Below, piece after piece: positions 1-15,000 of a stretch of 64,000 bases of DNA. Both the position numbers and the translations under genes were made by a program. The stretch spans positions 20,812,146 to 20,876,145 of the forward strand of contig NC_080712.1 of assembly GCF_019097595.1 (NCBI RefSeq). Reading direction: 5' to 3'. How positions within the stretch are numbered: position 1 is the first letter of the stretch; each line of letters starts with the position of its first letter. The notes below the pieces were generated by a model, which was not told the origin of the DNA, made no database searches, and worked only from the letters and a program-made list of their open reading frames with translations. The DNA is from Hemibagrus wyckioides. Taxonomy: Eukaryota; Chordata; Actinopteri; Siluriformes; Bagridae.

Positions 1-3000
1 CAGTCATGTGAGGAAGATTTGCCCATGCAGACCGGACCAACGCTATGCTGTACTCTGGACAATGTGCCACTCATCAGGTCTGTCTGACAAAGCCTCAGTA
101 TTGTTAAAGGGTTTCTCATCTTTACTGAAAGGGGCATTATATAAATGGGTGTCACAGTAGATATTCTACTGTAGTTTTTTATGTAATTATCTTACTCTAT
201 TATTTTATCTTATTCTACGATTTAGAATCCCCTTCCCAAAATGTAAACAATTAAAGTAGAGCTTTGTAAGAGCCACATGTATTTGCCTCATCATATTATG
301 GTCAGCTGATTATGCGAAGGACAGTCCCGTTTTTTAAATGGAAAGCATTTGCATGTTACTCTCTGGTCCAGTACGCTGAGGGTGTGACAGATTCCCAAAT
401 CACAGGGTTGTTTTTAAGAGAACAGAATAAAAATGGCTGCATACCTTTACAGTCCTTCTACACAGAGTCAACATTTCTGTTTTTTTATGATCTTTCTCTT
501 CCCTTTTTTTTTTTTTACTGAGGTGTCTTTTGTTTCACTTCCTGCCTTAACGTTTTCTCATGAGTTAGAAAGTGTCTAGATGTTAAGAAAGGGGACAGTG
601 AGCTTGAGAGCGAGAGTGAACAGAAAGACAGGAATATTCTAGCTCACTTCTTTAGGGTGATGTTTTCTGGCACCGTGGTGTCACAGTGCGGAGTCTAAGC
701 AATGTTTTCTGTTGAGATTGTGGCTGGTGCTTCTGCAAATGGTTCTGGGCCTGTTTACCAAAGGTTGTCAAAACAAATTCCACTGTATAATAATATTTAT
801 TTTTAATCGCTTGACAAATTAAATGAGGGGAAGGGCTTCAAAAAAAATTTTCATGTCCTGTTTCTCATATATGTAAAGATGGATATAGATATAAATGCTT
901 TAAAAAAAACCCTGCAATCTGAAATAAATACTTAACAGGATAAGCAAGACATTTTAATGAAAATCCCTCTACTTTTGAGACTATAAGAGCTAAAACCTTC
1001 ACCAAACCTGGACAGTTATAGAGTGAGGGGAAAAAATAGTATCCTGGTCTTTCAGGTGTCCAGTTTCAGTACATTATAAGCTCTTGCATGAGTTTATTCA
1101 GTGCACTGCTGCCACATGATTGACTGGATAATTACACGAATCAGCAGGTGTGCATTTGTTCCTAATAAATTGGCTCAATAAAACGGAGTGCTGTTTGACG
1201 TGATTTAAGTGGCCAGTGAGCGTATATCGTAGCACGAGCGTTCTTTATTCTATGTGTGGCAGTACAGATTCATTAATTTTTCAGTCTATCCAATTTTAAG
1301 TACTTAAAGATCGAAGTCAGGAATTTGATAACTCTTGCCAGGAGAATGAATTCCAGTGTGTGCTTCAGATCCTGCTGGTACAAGGGTTGGGTGTGTGTGG
1401 AAGAGATTGTGTGTGAGTGTTTATACTAGATTCCCAGCATCCCCTCTTCCTGGCACTGAAATGTAGTGAAGTGGGTAAAGGGTCAGTCTCAGTGAGAGAC
1501 ACACATATGAACAGTGGAATCTGCAGAAGACGTTTTTGAAGCCCATATCACATGTATTGTTTCCAGTGTCCATTGTTTGACCAATAGATGAAAGAGTAAA
1601 TGATGTGAGGTTGGATGTGGGGAGGATCATGTATTATGAGAAGGAGGGCACTGACAGGTACAACAGAGTGTATTTTTTGGACATTTAGTGTGATGTAATT
1701 TACAGCTAGATAGACCTGCCGTTTGGAAGCTTTGTGTTTTATTTTAATAAATTTATTTTACTCCTTTACTCCATTTTATTTCACTTAAATCTGCTTAAAA
1801 TAAATTTATTTTACTCCTTTACTCCATTTTATTTCACTTAAATCTGCTATTATTCTTGCTTGCATCCTTTTTTTTTAGTTCTGTCTATTTGTCTTGGGGT
1901 GTGTGAGCTGATAGCTGGATGACTTCTGTATCCTTTGTACTCTTCTTCCTACTACTGTGTATGCACTTCTGCCATGATTCCAGTTAGAGCCAGGTTTTGT
2001 GTATGTATGAGTGTGTTTGTGTGTTGGTGGTGGTGGTGGTGGTGGTAGTGGTGGAGGGATGGGGGGTTGTGTAGATTTTCAGTCCTTAAACTTTGTGTCC
2101 TGGAGTATTTTTAGATGTATGTGCAGAGCTGAAAAGCTTTATTTCAGGGACAGATCTGGGACTAGTTCTGGGATTTGAGTGCCTCAGTGCTTAACCCTGG
2201 CGCTGCTGTGTGTTTATTTGCAGTAAGTGTGGCACGCTACCTCCAGAGAGCTGCTTCTTCAGCCTTATCTGCAGCACGGGATCCTTCATGGGTAAGTATG
2301 CGTTTATTATTAGCAGGACATGATTTGTAGGTCAGTTAAAGATGCTGTGTCTCATTTGAACCCTGTCACGAACAGTTAGGGTTTCATTCAATTTAGTAGT
2401 TAAAAATAATAACAGATTGTGTGCAACTGTATTTTAGCAATAAATGGGGCACCTTGTATTTTTTATTTAGGACATTTTGGATACTAGAAATGAAAGCAAA
2501 AGCTAAACGTGTGTTTGTGCAACCTAAAGGAACGAAAGGTTTAGTCTTAATTTAAAATTATGTTATAACTTCAAATAAGCTATATGAAGTGCTTTTGAAT
2601 AGCCTCTATACACAAGAGTCTGCATCCAAGTTAGGACTTACCTCCTGTATATACAATAAGGGGAAATATTTCAGACATTTTTGTGTTTGTTATAGTACTC
2701 CCAGTGCATTATTTATCACTTGTGAAAAAATGACACTGTTCAAGTCTTTGGAGTTGTCAAAAAATGTCCATATGACTCTCTAAGCAAAAAAATCTATTTA
2801 AAATGCAAAATTAATTGGCAGTAAATTAGATAAAAAATGTCTACACACCCCCGCTGATTTTTTTTTTTTTGGTGACGTGATTTCAGATAATTTTACATCT
2901 GTAATGTGATATAACAACCAGGAAAATTCAAGTAGAAAAACAAATAGAAATGTTTTAAAGGGTGGAAAAGTCAGTAAAAATTTGTAATAACCATGTTTGC

Positions 3001-6000
3001 ACAAGTGTGCACACCCCTTAACTGATACTTTAGCTACTTACAGCAGCTTTTGCTTGTAATGCAGCACCCAGGCTTTTGGAGTAAAAGCCCACGAACTTGC
3101 CTCGTCTTGATTTTATTCCATACTTCCTAGAAAAATGCTCCAGATGTGTCAAATTGCCAGAGGATCTTCTCTGCACAGACCACTTTAAGTCATTCCACAA
3201 GTTTTCTGTAGGATTTAGATCTGGGCTCTGATTAGGCCATGCCAAAACATTGATCTTCTTCTTTTGAAGCCATTTCTTTGTTGACTTGTGGATTTGGGCT
3301 TTGTGTTGTTGTCGTACTGGAATGTAAAAGTCTTTCATCAGCTGTCTAAGAGAAGGCCTACAGGTTTTGTGCCAGAATACGTTGGTATTTAGGAGCTGTC
3401 TATGAATGTTTTTTTAGGATCTATGGATGTGTTATTTTTTTGAGAACAGGCTTCTGTCTAGACATCATACCCCATAAGCCCAGACATCTGAAGAATTACA
3501 ATAGATTGTTGTCACATGCAAGGAGTGATCAGTACTTGCCAGATATTCCTGCTTTTCCTTTATTGTTGCCATTGGTCTTTTGGCAGCCTCCCTGATGAGT
3601 TTCTTCAATTTCGGAAGGACGTTCTGTTCTTGGTCATGTCACCGTGGTGCTTCATTTTCTCCAAATGTTGATGAAGGCCTTCATAGTGTTCTATGGTACA
3701 TCTAATGTTTTGGCAATTTTTTTGTACTGAATGATACCATTTCGACAATGAGATCCCGTATGTTTTGTGAGCCCTTTGTGGACCATGGCTTCAATAGCTG
3801 GAAAGAAATGTCAAAAGGAAAATCCTACAGAAACAGATGATCTTTATTTGAGGCAGGTGTATGATAATTCTTAAAATATGAATATGAGATTGAATATCAT
3901 TTATTGTGATGGCCCATTATAAAAGGTAGTGTGCATTTGTGCAACTAGGTTATTATAAGTTTTTCTTCTTTTCACATTTTATCATAAGACATTTTAATTA
4001 GTTTTTCGATAGCCTCCTGGTGGTCCAGCAGCAGGAACCCGTGCTCTCATTTTCACAGCCCGGGTTCGATTCCCCGGCAGGGAGATAACTCAGCCACTGA
4101 AGAGTTAAGGTCTCAAGCCCAAATAAAATGGAAGGGCTGCGTCAGGAAGTGCATCCGGCGTAAAACCAGTGCCAAATCAAAACAAGCGGACCAAATGATC
4201 TGCTGTGGCGAGCCCGAACAGGGAGCAGCCGAAAGAACAGCTTCATCATTACTTTATCAGTCAAAATGTGTTAGCTTCAATATTATATTAAAAACGTCCG
4301 AGATATTAAAAGCTGTATTCAAAAGCTGATTCTTGTTTAAATTGCACCTGAGATCATAAAAAAGATTTCACTTCATAAGCAGCGACCATGATGAAGGAGA
4401 AGAAGCTTTCTGAAGTTTTTAGGGACGAGCTTCTTAAGCAACCATGAAATGAAAAAAAAAGGCCAATTGTCAGTACAGTGGTGGGAAGGTCATTGATCCA
4501 CAGACTGAAGTGCCATGTAAGATTACACAACACATTCACCAGACTAATGATAAGGAGAGTTAGAGAAAAAAAAGCAGTCACTTGGAAAGAGTTGAAGGAT
4601 GATCTGAAAGCAGGAACAGCAGTTACACAGAGAAAAATAAGCACAACCATCTCTCGAGCTCGGTAATTAGGCAGTAAATCAGTCATCGTCATATTTGGAA
4701 AACTATGTTTGCATGTTTGTTCTCAAGAATGCCATATCCACAGGGAACAGTGGGTACAATATGTGTGTAAATTTTAAGTGGATGTTTGTTCATTAGTTAA
4801 CAGAAACATGTCTGAATACTTATTTTCCCTCACTGAAAATGGGCCCTTTACTCAAGTGAAGGACTATAAAGGGCTGATAAAGATCCACATCTAAACATTC
4901 TGGTTTATATTTATAAATGTAAAATTGATGAATAAGGAAGCGGTTAATGGCATTAGCATATGTGCTATGTGTTCTATGTCAGTATGCATTGTTGATGAAT
5001 AAAGTTATAATGTGAGTCATGCTGTTCACACTGTTGTGATAACAAAAATGAACAGGATCATATTTGAGTCAGATCTTCCTGATCTTCATGTAACTTTTAA
5101 GTCCCTGGAATATAAACGTCAGCCTCGTTTTGTACATTATCAGTCGTAATGTGACTACGTTTGACTGCACAGTGCACATTTGAGAACATGGTGTAGGTCC
5201 AGTATAACATGGAAAGTGGTATTTAACATATTCAGAGTCTGTGGCAGCTAGGTGTGTATTCTGCTGTTGGTCTAAGAGGTCTTTTGTGTTGGGTTGTTGG
5301 TGTAATATGACCTTTGACCTACACAGTTTAGCCTGGTGGTAATGTGTCTGCTAGGACATGAAGGCTTGTGTTGTTATGTCCAGTTAGTCATGGTGTGTCT
5401 TAGTAAGACTTTTTAACTGCAGGAGGAGGTGATTTTTCTATTTCTGCATTTTATCACAAGCTCACAGCGTTTCAGAGGGAGAACCTAGATGGAATTTTTG
5501 TCCAGCAATTTTTCACTGGATCAGTATTTTAGTAGATCTCCAAAGCCATTTCTGTATCAATGTTAAGCTGCAGGTACATCACCTATGTCCAAGTGGTAGG
5601 TTTGCTAAAAATGACGTTGATACATGTACACGTGAGTCTTTACGTTATTGTAATAACGGCTGATGTGATTCCTGGAGTTGTTATGCCGGGAATAAAATTG
5701 TAGCCTCCCACTGAAGTATTTGTCTTGGCTGTATGCAAATAATCTTGACTAGTTTCATTTTCTAGTTAGAACAAATACGTTCTATTACGTCATAGATTTC
5801 TTGTGTCCTATACCAACAGTAAAACGCAGGGTTGTTGATGGTAATCTGGAAAAAATATAGGCTTGTCTGTTCATGTTTTGGCACACTTGGTGATGCTGTG
5901 TGTCGGGGAAGTATGTTTCAGGCTGATATCAGTAGGCTGCCAGTCCAGACGTCAAATGGTTATTGATGCTTAAGATCTTATTCAGGAAGCATCTGGCTTT

Positions 6001-9000
6001 TTGGTTTCTGAAGAGCATTTTGGATCAGTTTGCCCACTCATCATCTATCCTGCCTCTCTCCACTAAAGGTCAACCATAACAAGTTTATATTCTTGCATAC
6101 ATGATGTAGAGAAGACCTTGTGAATGGTTTTGTAGGTATGTTGAGACAGTATCAGGATTAATATCTGTCACTGCTTGTCTAGATATCTAGTAGGACCTCC
6201 TTAGAGGAGCTGCTTGTTTTCCCTTCATTGCAGGTTACATAATAATCACTGTTTTTCACTCTGTGGTGAAGCTCTCACTGTAACGAGTAGAGCACAGAAG
6301 GAAACATCCATCAACATTTGAACACAATAACAAAGCACTGCAGGAGCTGACCTAGGCCTCGGGAGACACCCAGGCAACCTATCATCATGCTATAAAACAC
6401 TGCTTCTTTCCCTTCTTTCCATTATTCTGCATGATCACTGGCTGTAGTTGTAGAGTCCAGAGAGAAGTGAAAGCCTGTTCAGTCTGTAACACAATAAATT
6501 GTTCAAAATCTGAAGGTAGCTGAATACTTTCTGAAAGGACTGTAGACTGTGTTCTTGTGTGAACAAGAACATATTTTGGTATTCCATTCATTTAAAATTT
6601 TCCACTGTTAAAGATCTACTGCCTGCTGCCTGCAAGTTATAGCCATGTAATGACACCACCCACAAATGTGTCTTATCAACTTTAACAGGCTAGTTAATAG
6701 GCCACGTGGGTGGCTACCACAGCTTCATTAAAACTCGTGTTGTGGTTTGTCGAATGTGTAGTAAACCCTGCTCAATCAGTTAGATGGCATCAGTTGTGAT
6801 TGCCAGAGATGTTAAAAAGACATAAAGAAATGTTGCCAGCAGAAGGACGCATTATGGCACATGTGCCCCGATCTTTACAGTTAAATTCATAATTAAATTG
6901 GTAAATAAACTATTGATGCACTAATTTTGCCTTATTACTAAACAAAATAATGTATAATCATTATAATAACTGTTATTACACAATAGGGCATACACTAGTA
7001 GTTTTTGATTCTGGTTCATAGAGAATGTGTTAAATAAGTTTTAAAAAAAAAGAAAGTAAGAAATGATAGAATTCAATTACCACGCTTCAAGGTCAAAATA
7101 AAATGAATGTGCTAAATTGTTTTAATATAATGTTTCTTGTCAATATCGTCTTGTGAAACCTGTATTAGGAAATGTCTTGGATTTGGCTTTAGTGTATCGT
7201 CTCCTGCCTAGTCACAACTTTTACTCCCAATTATTTCATAGCCATCCATGAAGAGGAAAAGCGTCTCTGTTTGTTTTCTAGCAACCTATTGTATGATTAG
7301 TTAGGGGTGGTGGTGATTAAAATAGCATTGGAAGATACAAAAGTGCAGGCTGGGGAAGGAGAGGTGGCTAGTGAATAAACCTGGTGGCCTTTTCCTCTCT
7401 GACTGCCCCATTCACTGGCTCTGGCTCTGGCCCAACCTCTCAGTCATTTGGGAGGAAACCATGAGAAAGCAAGACTGCTACATTTGTTTAGAGTCAAACT
7501 CAGGGTTATTTGTCTCTGAGGTGTGGTTTTAGCTACACAGGAAAATGATGGTCAACAGCGGCATGTGTCAAAGAGAACCTCACCCCAACCCCTCTCAACT
7601 TCCGGCTTACTCAGGATAAGAATTCAGCTTTAGGAAATGTGCACACACCCTTGCCTCTTCAAGGTATTGACCTTTAATGAATTGTGGTGCACTGGTTACC
7701 CTGATGTTGGTTAGATAGGCACACGTGTTTTGCTATACGATCCTTCCATGGGTATTTTTAGCTCGCTGTGAATTGTGACGTGTGCTACATTTACACTTTG
7801 TTTCCTGTTACTGTATTCACAACATGTCTTCTTTTTTTGGACAGAGCCACAGCTTAGTATATTTCTAGATCTGTCGATAACAATGCTCTTGAGATCTCAC
7901 TCTAACCAACAGTCTAAGCTAATGGTGTAAACAAGCACTTTTTTTCAGCTACAGCTGGGCTTTGTTAAAAAGAATAAAGGCTAATTTCCTTTGCCCGGAC
8001 ATGTTGTTTCTTTTTCCATGCTTGTAACGTGCCTAACTTAAATTGTTTAGGTCCTGACAGAAAAGTGTGGTGCCCACACACATTCTCAGAATTTGTTTTT
8101 ATTGTACTTCTCCCATGGAGTACCATTTATATGAGACATCTGCATGCAAGGTTCTATATCTGTGATAATTTTGGATCTTTTTCCTTTGGACTATGAAATT
8201 AATGAGGCTGTTACTGGCTTTAAGACATGAGGGGCAGTTCTATCCCCATGGTTTTCCTGAGTTGACCAGCTCCTATTACTTCTCTTTAATGCAACAGAAT
8301 ACAGCAGAACGGACCAGAGCTACCAGGCCCATATAAGAGCTCTAAGCACATAACAATCGACCTTATTACCCCTGCCATAGGCCCCTTTTTCCCTTCCCAC
8401 CACCTCATACCCTCGGTCTTCCAGGAAAAAATGAATAGTTTCTTGGGAAACAGGAGACACAGGTTTTTGTCCTGCAGAATCTGGCACAGACCACTGAGAC
8501 CAAACAGAAATGTATATAGACAGTGCAGAGAGCATGTACCCGAAGGACATTTAAATGCTGTTGGGATGTGATAACCTATATTGTCTATAATCATTATTAA
8601 AACAGTATCTAGTAATATAATATAAGAGAGCAGCAGCTATCAGTATCTCTAATTTGTTTTGTCTGTGATATTTTTTTCTCTTTCAGTGATGGTGATAGTT
8701 TTGCTGCATTATGCTCATGTGATTGAAAAGCGGCAGAACTGTGTGTTAAACACGGCAAGCCTCTCCACTGGCTGGATCTGCTCTGCAGGACTCATCATGG
8801 TGGGCAACTTCCAGGTGAGAGCAGTGGGGTGTTTCATATATACCAAGTACATTCTTTATTCTTCTACAGAGCAGGAAAAAATTGCCTGTGTGTTTCTTTT
8901 GTTATGACAAATATCATGTAATAAATAGTAGCAACATTTCTGCTTAATTTATATATGTGAGGTTTATGCTTATAACTCGACTCAGACAAAGGGCATTCAT

Positions 9001-12000
9001 TTAAAAAAAGGAGTGTTTTTGTAAGACTAAAAAAAGGTGGACTGTAGTCTGCAAATGAACCATGTACAAACACTGGAGTCAGGTATGTAATGTTTAAAAA
9101 CCCAACCCAAGTTAAAAATGCTACTTGTGAGATTCTGACATACTTTTTTATTATATTGGCTCTATTAATGCCACAGAGTTGTCTTCACTTTGAGGACAAA
9201 GCACAGCCTGCCTTATCCTAGTTTGAATAGGAAAAGGATTCTGTGTGCCGTCATCCAGACATCAGGTGACCAGGTGTAACCTATATCTGTGCATTTGCAA
9301 TAATGAAGGGCACTCTTATGCTCACCATCAGCAATATGAACCGTAGACACTACCTTCTTTCTACCAGTCTTTGCAATCACAATTATGCATTCATGCACCT
9401 AGTTACACAGCTGTACCCTGCTGATTTGTCTTATGATTAGGATGTATCGCATCTCTGTTCTAAAACATAGACCTCTGTGAACGTTTGTATAAAATCTGTA
9501 GGTCAGTGAATTTGTACTGTACCTCAGTAATTTGCCTTCAAAGTAATGCCGAAAGAATATAATCACATTTAGTTTTAACTCCTATATACTGTGGAAGAAA
9601 AATAACAACACCAACAGTGTCCGAATATTTATGGATGCACATATTTATTATTAGATCTTGCCTAAATTGGTCATCAGTCTTCAGTTAGGTGCTAAATTGT
9701 ATGTATGGTGCACATGCCTTTAACAGCAAAGCATTTACTGCAATCCATGCTGTTAATTTGTTGCTAGAATTTTGATGATGCTGCAGGTTATGCTTTAGTT
9801 GGTGTTTTAAAACCTTAATCCATGTGCCTCTGTTGAACTTTGAGCACCTGCCCATCAAAATGTCTCAGTATGACCCCATTGTGTGCTGTACATATGGTGC
9901 TGAGTGTGGCCAGATGTTTGTGTCTCTGGAAGATGAAAAAAATGCATCTAATAGCTTTAAATGAATGCAACTATGCTGTTGAATGTGTTACGCTTTAATC
10001 CACTGCTGAGGAATTAGCTCTGTGTTGCTATGTTTTGGCTTGTGTGTGTACATGCATGTGTGTGGAAGAAAGTGTTTGGTGCTTAATATTAAGTTGACCT
10101 TCTTATCCTGTACCCCTGTAGCTATTGTTCTCTTGCTCAGGGGAGATGGAGCTCTACACTGTCTTAATGTTTTTCTGTCTTGGTTGTTGTTGTTGTTTTT
10201 TTCCTCTTTTTTTTTCTCCCGGGTTGTTGTATCAAAGCTGTAGTTCACAGATTTGTAAGAGGCTCTGTAAACCTCTTGGACCCACAGAGAATCACTAAAC
10301 AAAGGGCACTGTTTTACTCTGTGGAACTGACATCTTTTACCATTATTTATGAATCAGTGTTGACTCTTTAGGCACTGAGTTTTAGGCAGCTGTAATGTTT
10401 GGACACTTGGCTGAATGCCCAGTGTGCAAGCAATGCAGGGAGGTCGGCCAATAGGGCACCAGACAGACATTTTTATGGGCCAGTTGCCATAGAGACAGAG
10501 GGGGAGAGCAAGTTCTCCTTCTCGTAGTATCACCGTCCACCTCTTAACTATACAAATTCATCAGCTGGATATCTGAGAGAGTATACTGATTGAAAGTCTG
10601 GGTGTGTGTCCGTTTTTGTAGGAGGACGCTGGCACATACAGTCAGCCTTTCATTTACCTTGCCATGTTTATGATATTATCCGAGTGCTAATTTGGTCTTA
10701 TTTAAATGTTTGGAGATTCAGCAGTTGCTCTCCTCGAAGTGCTTTAAAGGTTGTATGTCATTTAGGGAATGATCACTGCAGTCTCGTGTCTCCAAGACAT
10801 TAAAATCAAGTATTTGCATTGATGTCTCTATGTGTGGAAACCAGCGCTGTGTGCCAAGCACAAGAGTTCCATGTTTGGTTGGAATACATGAAGTCTGCAA
10901 ACCATTAAGTCTGAATGTGTGTGTGTTTGTGTGGGAACGCTTCCACACAGAGCCTTTTAGGAGCAGTATGTGTACACAACCAGTTTCCTCATTCTCGTCT
11001 GTTCACATGGCTACTACCTGCCATATAGTGCTCCAGTGCAAGGTCTATTAACACAAACTGAAATCTGAGTAGAGATTCCTGCTGCCATATAAGCCCCCAC
11101 CCTCATGCCCCTTTATAATGGGGAAGCTGAATCCAGTGAAGCCTTTGGCTCTCAAGGTTTTTGACGAAAAATTGTTTGACTTTTAAAACCTTACAACAAA
11201 GTCCTGTACTGCACTTGTCAGGATTCAGTTTAAAGGATTAATATATTGTGTCCTAATAACTCAGTGAATATTCTTACTATGATAACTTTGTGTACAATGA
11301 TAACAAACGAACAAACAGTAAAAGGATGTGATCTCTTTTTAGTATCTTTTGTTATGAAACAGGAGAATTTGCTGTGTGCTTGAATGACTCATAGATGCTG
11401 TGTGTTTGTTGAGTTTGTGATGAGAAACAGCAAAACAGGCAGGCGAGCCAGAGCGGGAAAATGAATTCTGGACACTACATCTGCACCTCATCAGCCAGCC
11501 AGCCTGCCTGTACTTCGAGAACATTCCACTGAGATGCTCGCCATGCAGGATGTCAGTGTAGCCAGCTCACTGCCTTCAAGCCACCAAACACGTGCGATAC
11601 ACATTATTTCTTAGGGAGGGTTACATAATGAATCTTTTATGGCTGCATTTTTGCTGTGACCAAAAGTTTATAAATAGACATTTCTCAGTCATCCCTGAAC
11701 AAGGAACTGGGAAAAGAGGGGTGTAGGTACAGGTGTGCAAGGCATGAGGAGCTTCAGACTCTAACCTGCCTGTGCATGTTAGGACGCCAACGCCACGTTG
11801 CACATTCTCTCCTTTAATTAGTGACATTTAGAGCTTTTCAGAACATACTGCAGATTTTTCCATTCTTTTCCCTTGCATTCCTGACAAAGAAAGGAATATA
11901 TATATATATAGATATCAAGGTATATACCTTCATGACAGGATTCCTATACCTTTATGACAGGATTTCAGGATTTCCCCAGACGTTCAAGCATCCACCTTAA

Positions 12001-15000
12001 ACAAATCCAGCAAATTAATCTAACTTGTTCTACAGCATGGCATTTCAGTCTGTCATGAATGGGACTGTCTATTGTTTTTTTAGCAACGTACCACATAATA
12101 GCCGCCTTCCTACAGTTGGGGATTAACACGGTTATCTCATGACTCACTTCCTTTCATGTCAAAAACAAAACTGCTGATAAACTAGTGGCCAGTGAGATCA
12201 GCCAGAGCATCAATTCTGATCAGTACAACCTTTGTGGGAGGAACTTGTGCAAGGTTTGGTCATGTCATGTCTTTTACATTCGGGGTGGGATCCAACGAAC
12301 ACAGACACACTTAAGCTCTTGAACCTGAAAGTAGAGGACAATTAATAATGTGTAAATAATCCCAAGTCATGCAATTAGCACAAATTACATTGCTTGATGT
12401 CTCAAGGAGTAGTTCCTCTCTAGTTTCTCTCTAGTGTGAGCCAAGTTATGTGGCAGAAAGATTAGTAGAATCGGAGAGTTTTGCTGCTCTCTGCTGGTGA
12501 GGCTAACAAGCACTCAGGCTCAGAACTGATCTAAGCAGAGATTGCTAACCTAATTTAGATGAATCCCTATTTTTGAAGGCATCCACTTCACATGCTGGTT
12601 ATTTCCACACTGAAAAAGAGTTTACAGTAACAACAGCTGTTCTATAGGGGCACTTTTATAGTCAGCAGACTTGTTTGAAATATACTGACTGAGTTTGTTT
12701 TCCCCAGGCCTCAGAGCTCCATACCACTGAGTGCTGAAAATAACTGCCAGAGAGGTCCATGCGCACTGTAATTATCTCTTGCGCAACAGGGTGCTTTTAA
12801 CATACTTTTAGGGGAAACTGTTTGTGCCGCAATCCGGGAACTGTTTGTGAAGTTCAGTTCAAACAGCTGGTTCAGACTTCTGCCTCACATAAACCACAGC
12901 TGAATGCTGAATGTGTAGAGGAAGTGTCACTGTGTTTGATGATGTCATGACACACACACACACATGCACACACTTCAGTGGAAAATACTAACTAAATAAC
13001 TATCTTTCCTCTTGTGTGTGTGTGTGTATAATAGAGAGACAGAGATAGAGAGAGAGAGTGTGTGTACATTTATAATGTACATGCATTCAGCTTTGGATGT
13101 ACCTGATGCTGCTTTCCAGTGCTGTTGGAATTATTGTAGATACAAGCTTCCCACTAGGAAGTTTCACATGAATGAGCCCTTAAGCCATAACTACGACTGA
13201 GAAACTCAGAGACTATTTCGATGCCCGATTTTCTAATATTGGATGAGTTCTGATCTCAGCAGAGGAGAGATCAGTCTCTGTGCTGACTGACAGGTTTAGT
13301 CCTTTTTTCTAAATGCAGTGCTTTTGTTAGCGTTTACCATTTTGGTAAAATACCATTAATTTATGCAAATCAGCAACCATTCTATGTATGTTGCAGCTTG
13401 TATTTCACCAAAATTTTGTTAACATCAGCAAACTAGCAAACTGAATAATGTGTTATAGTGCGTAAAAAACAAAAGTAAAAGTAAAAAAAAGTGACTTCTG
13501 TCCGGAAAAAAACAAAACAAAACGTGAAGTTGACGTGCTCGTAATTTCCATGTGGGAAGTGGGATCATTCCGAAAGCACATCAGGGAAGTACAATACTCT
13601 AGATATTGTATTGGATATCTGATTTGTGCCAGGTTTTTAGGACAAGAGTGCTTGTTTTGAACTGAAAAGTATTGGTAGGTTTTTTGTTTGTTTTGTTAGT
13701 TTATGATATCTGTTATATCTGTAGTGAGGAGGCTGCAAATAACAGGGCAGAATGAGAAACGTGCTACAAGGCTCTCAAAGTACTCTGATGCCTTACTGGA
13801 GAATATGAAATGTCTCTTTATTGTATTTATGCACCGATCAGAAGAGTAACAGTGCTTACATGAATGCATCTATTTTTTTTTTTCTGTGCTGCAACTTTAT
13901 CATGATCTGGATCATTTTTTGGATCTTTAGTTTCAAACTAATATTCTAAAATATATTCTTTTCTGTGTTCCAGGTAGATAATGCAAAGGTGTTGCACTAC
14001 GTTGGGGCCGGTGTGGCCTTTCCCACTAGCGTACTGTTTGTGAGTGTACAGTCTGCACTCACTTATAAACTGGCCAAGACTCAGGGTGAGTACAATATGG
14101 GCCATCTGCGTCTCATCATGACCCTGCTGGCCTTTGTAGCCCTGGTGCTCAGTATCCTTTTCAGTGATGGATATGTCTGTATAATTATATGACTAATGTA
14201 ATACACTATATTGCCAAAGGGTTGTGTGACTATCATACTCGTGTGTCTGTTTAACACTAATTAAAAAGTTCTGTAATAGCCTCCATTCTTCTGGGAAGAA
14301 AATTCATTTAATTTCACATCAGAATGGGGGAAATGTCAGATCTCTGTGATTTTAACAGTGGCACGATTGATGTTACCAGATGGACTGGTCTGAGTATTTC
14401 AGAAACTGTTAATCTCTTAGGATTTTCACATTCAACAGTCTTTACAGATTACACAGAATGGTGCGTAAAACAACAACGAAAAAATTGTGTGAGCAACAGT
14501 TCTGTGGGTGGAAACACCTTGATAAGAAATGTCAGAGGAAAATGGCCTGATTGGTTTTAGCTTCCAGAAAGGATATAAAACCTTAAATAATCACTCTTTA
14601 CAACCGCGGTGAGCGGAAAAGCATGTCAACATGCACAAAGATTTGAACTCCGAGATGGATGGGCTACAACAGCAGAGTAGCTTTCACTCCAAGAACAAGC
14701 ATCTGAGGCTACAGCGAACATTGAAACTGGACAATTGACGACTGGAAGAAGACCATGTGAACTGTCACTCATTCAATGTCTTTTGATTTTCACACTATTC
14801 TGTGTAAACTCTAGAGACTGATGTGTGAAAATCCCAGATCACTTGATCTGAAAATACTCCTGGTACCAACATACGTGCCATAATCAGAGTCACAGAGATC
14901 ACAATTCTTCTTCATTCTGATATTTGATGTGAAAATGAACTGAGTTACAAAGTTTTTGACTTGTATCTGTATGATTTTTGCATTTCACTGCTGCTACATG

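Larger units (their letters stand above)
78..2223 (+). other. tmem150a: tmem150a intron
   Basis: Non-coding stretch between coding exons. It holds a Tc1-family end fragment (about 1085-1230), a 53-bp tandem duplication (1746-1848) and a TGG-type triplet repeat (2023-2058). Nothing else is recognised. Confidence 0.7.
2292..8686 (+). other. tmem150a: tmem150a intron with transposon remnants
   Basis: A 6.4-kb intron. Its left third holds Tc1-like transposase remnants (3030-3830 and 4440-4700) and a tRNA-derived SINE (4007-4244). From about 4750 to 8680 I see no gene, RNA or convincing repeat; the ORFs there are short and without recognisable domains. Confidence 0.65.

Noticed and set aside
4063..4073. 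A functional tRNA gene
   Set aside because: Only the B box is good; no cloverleaf can be completed and the body continues into a SINE tail.
8286..8594. Minus-strand ORFs of about 100 codons before a tmem150a exon
   Set aside because: No recognisable domain, opposite strand to the host gene, and composition like the surrounding intron.
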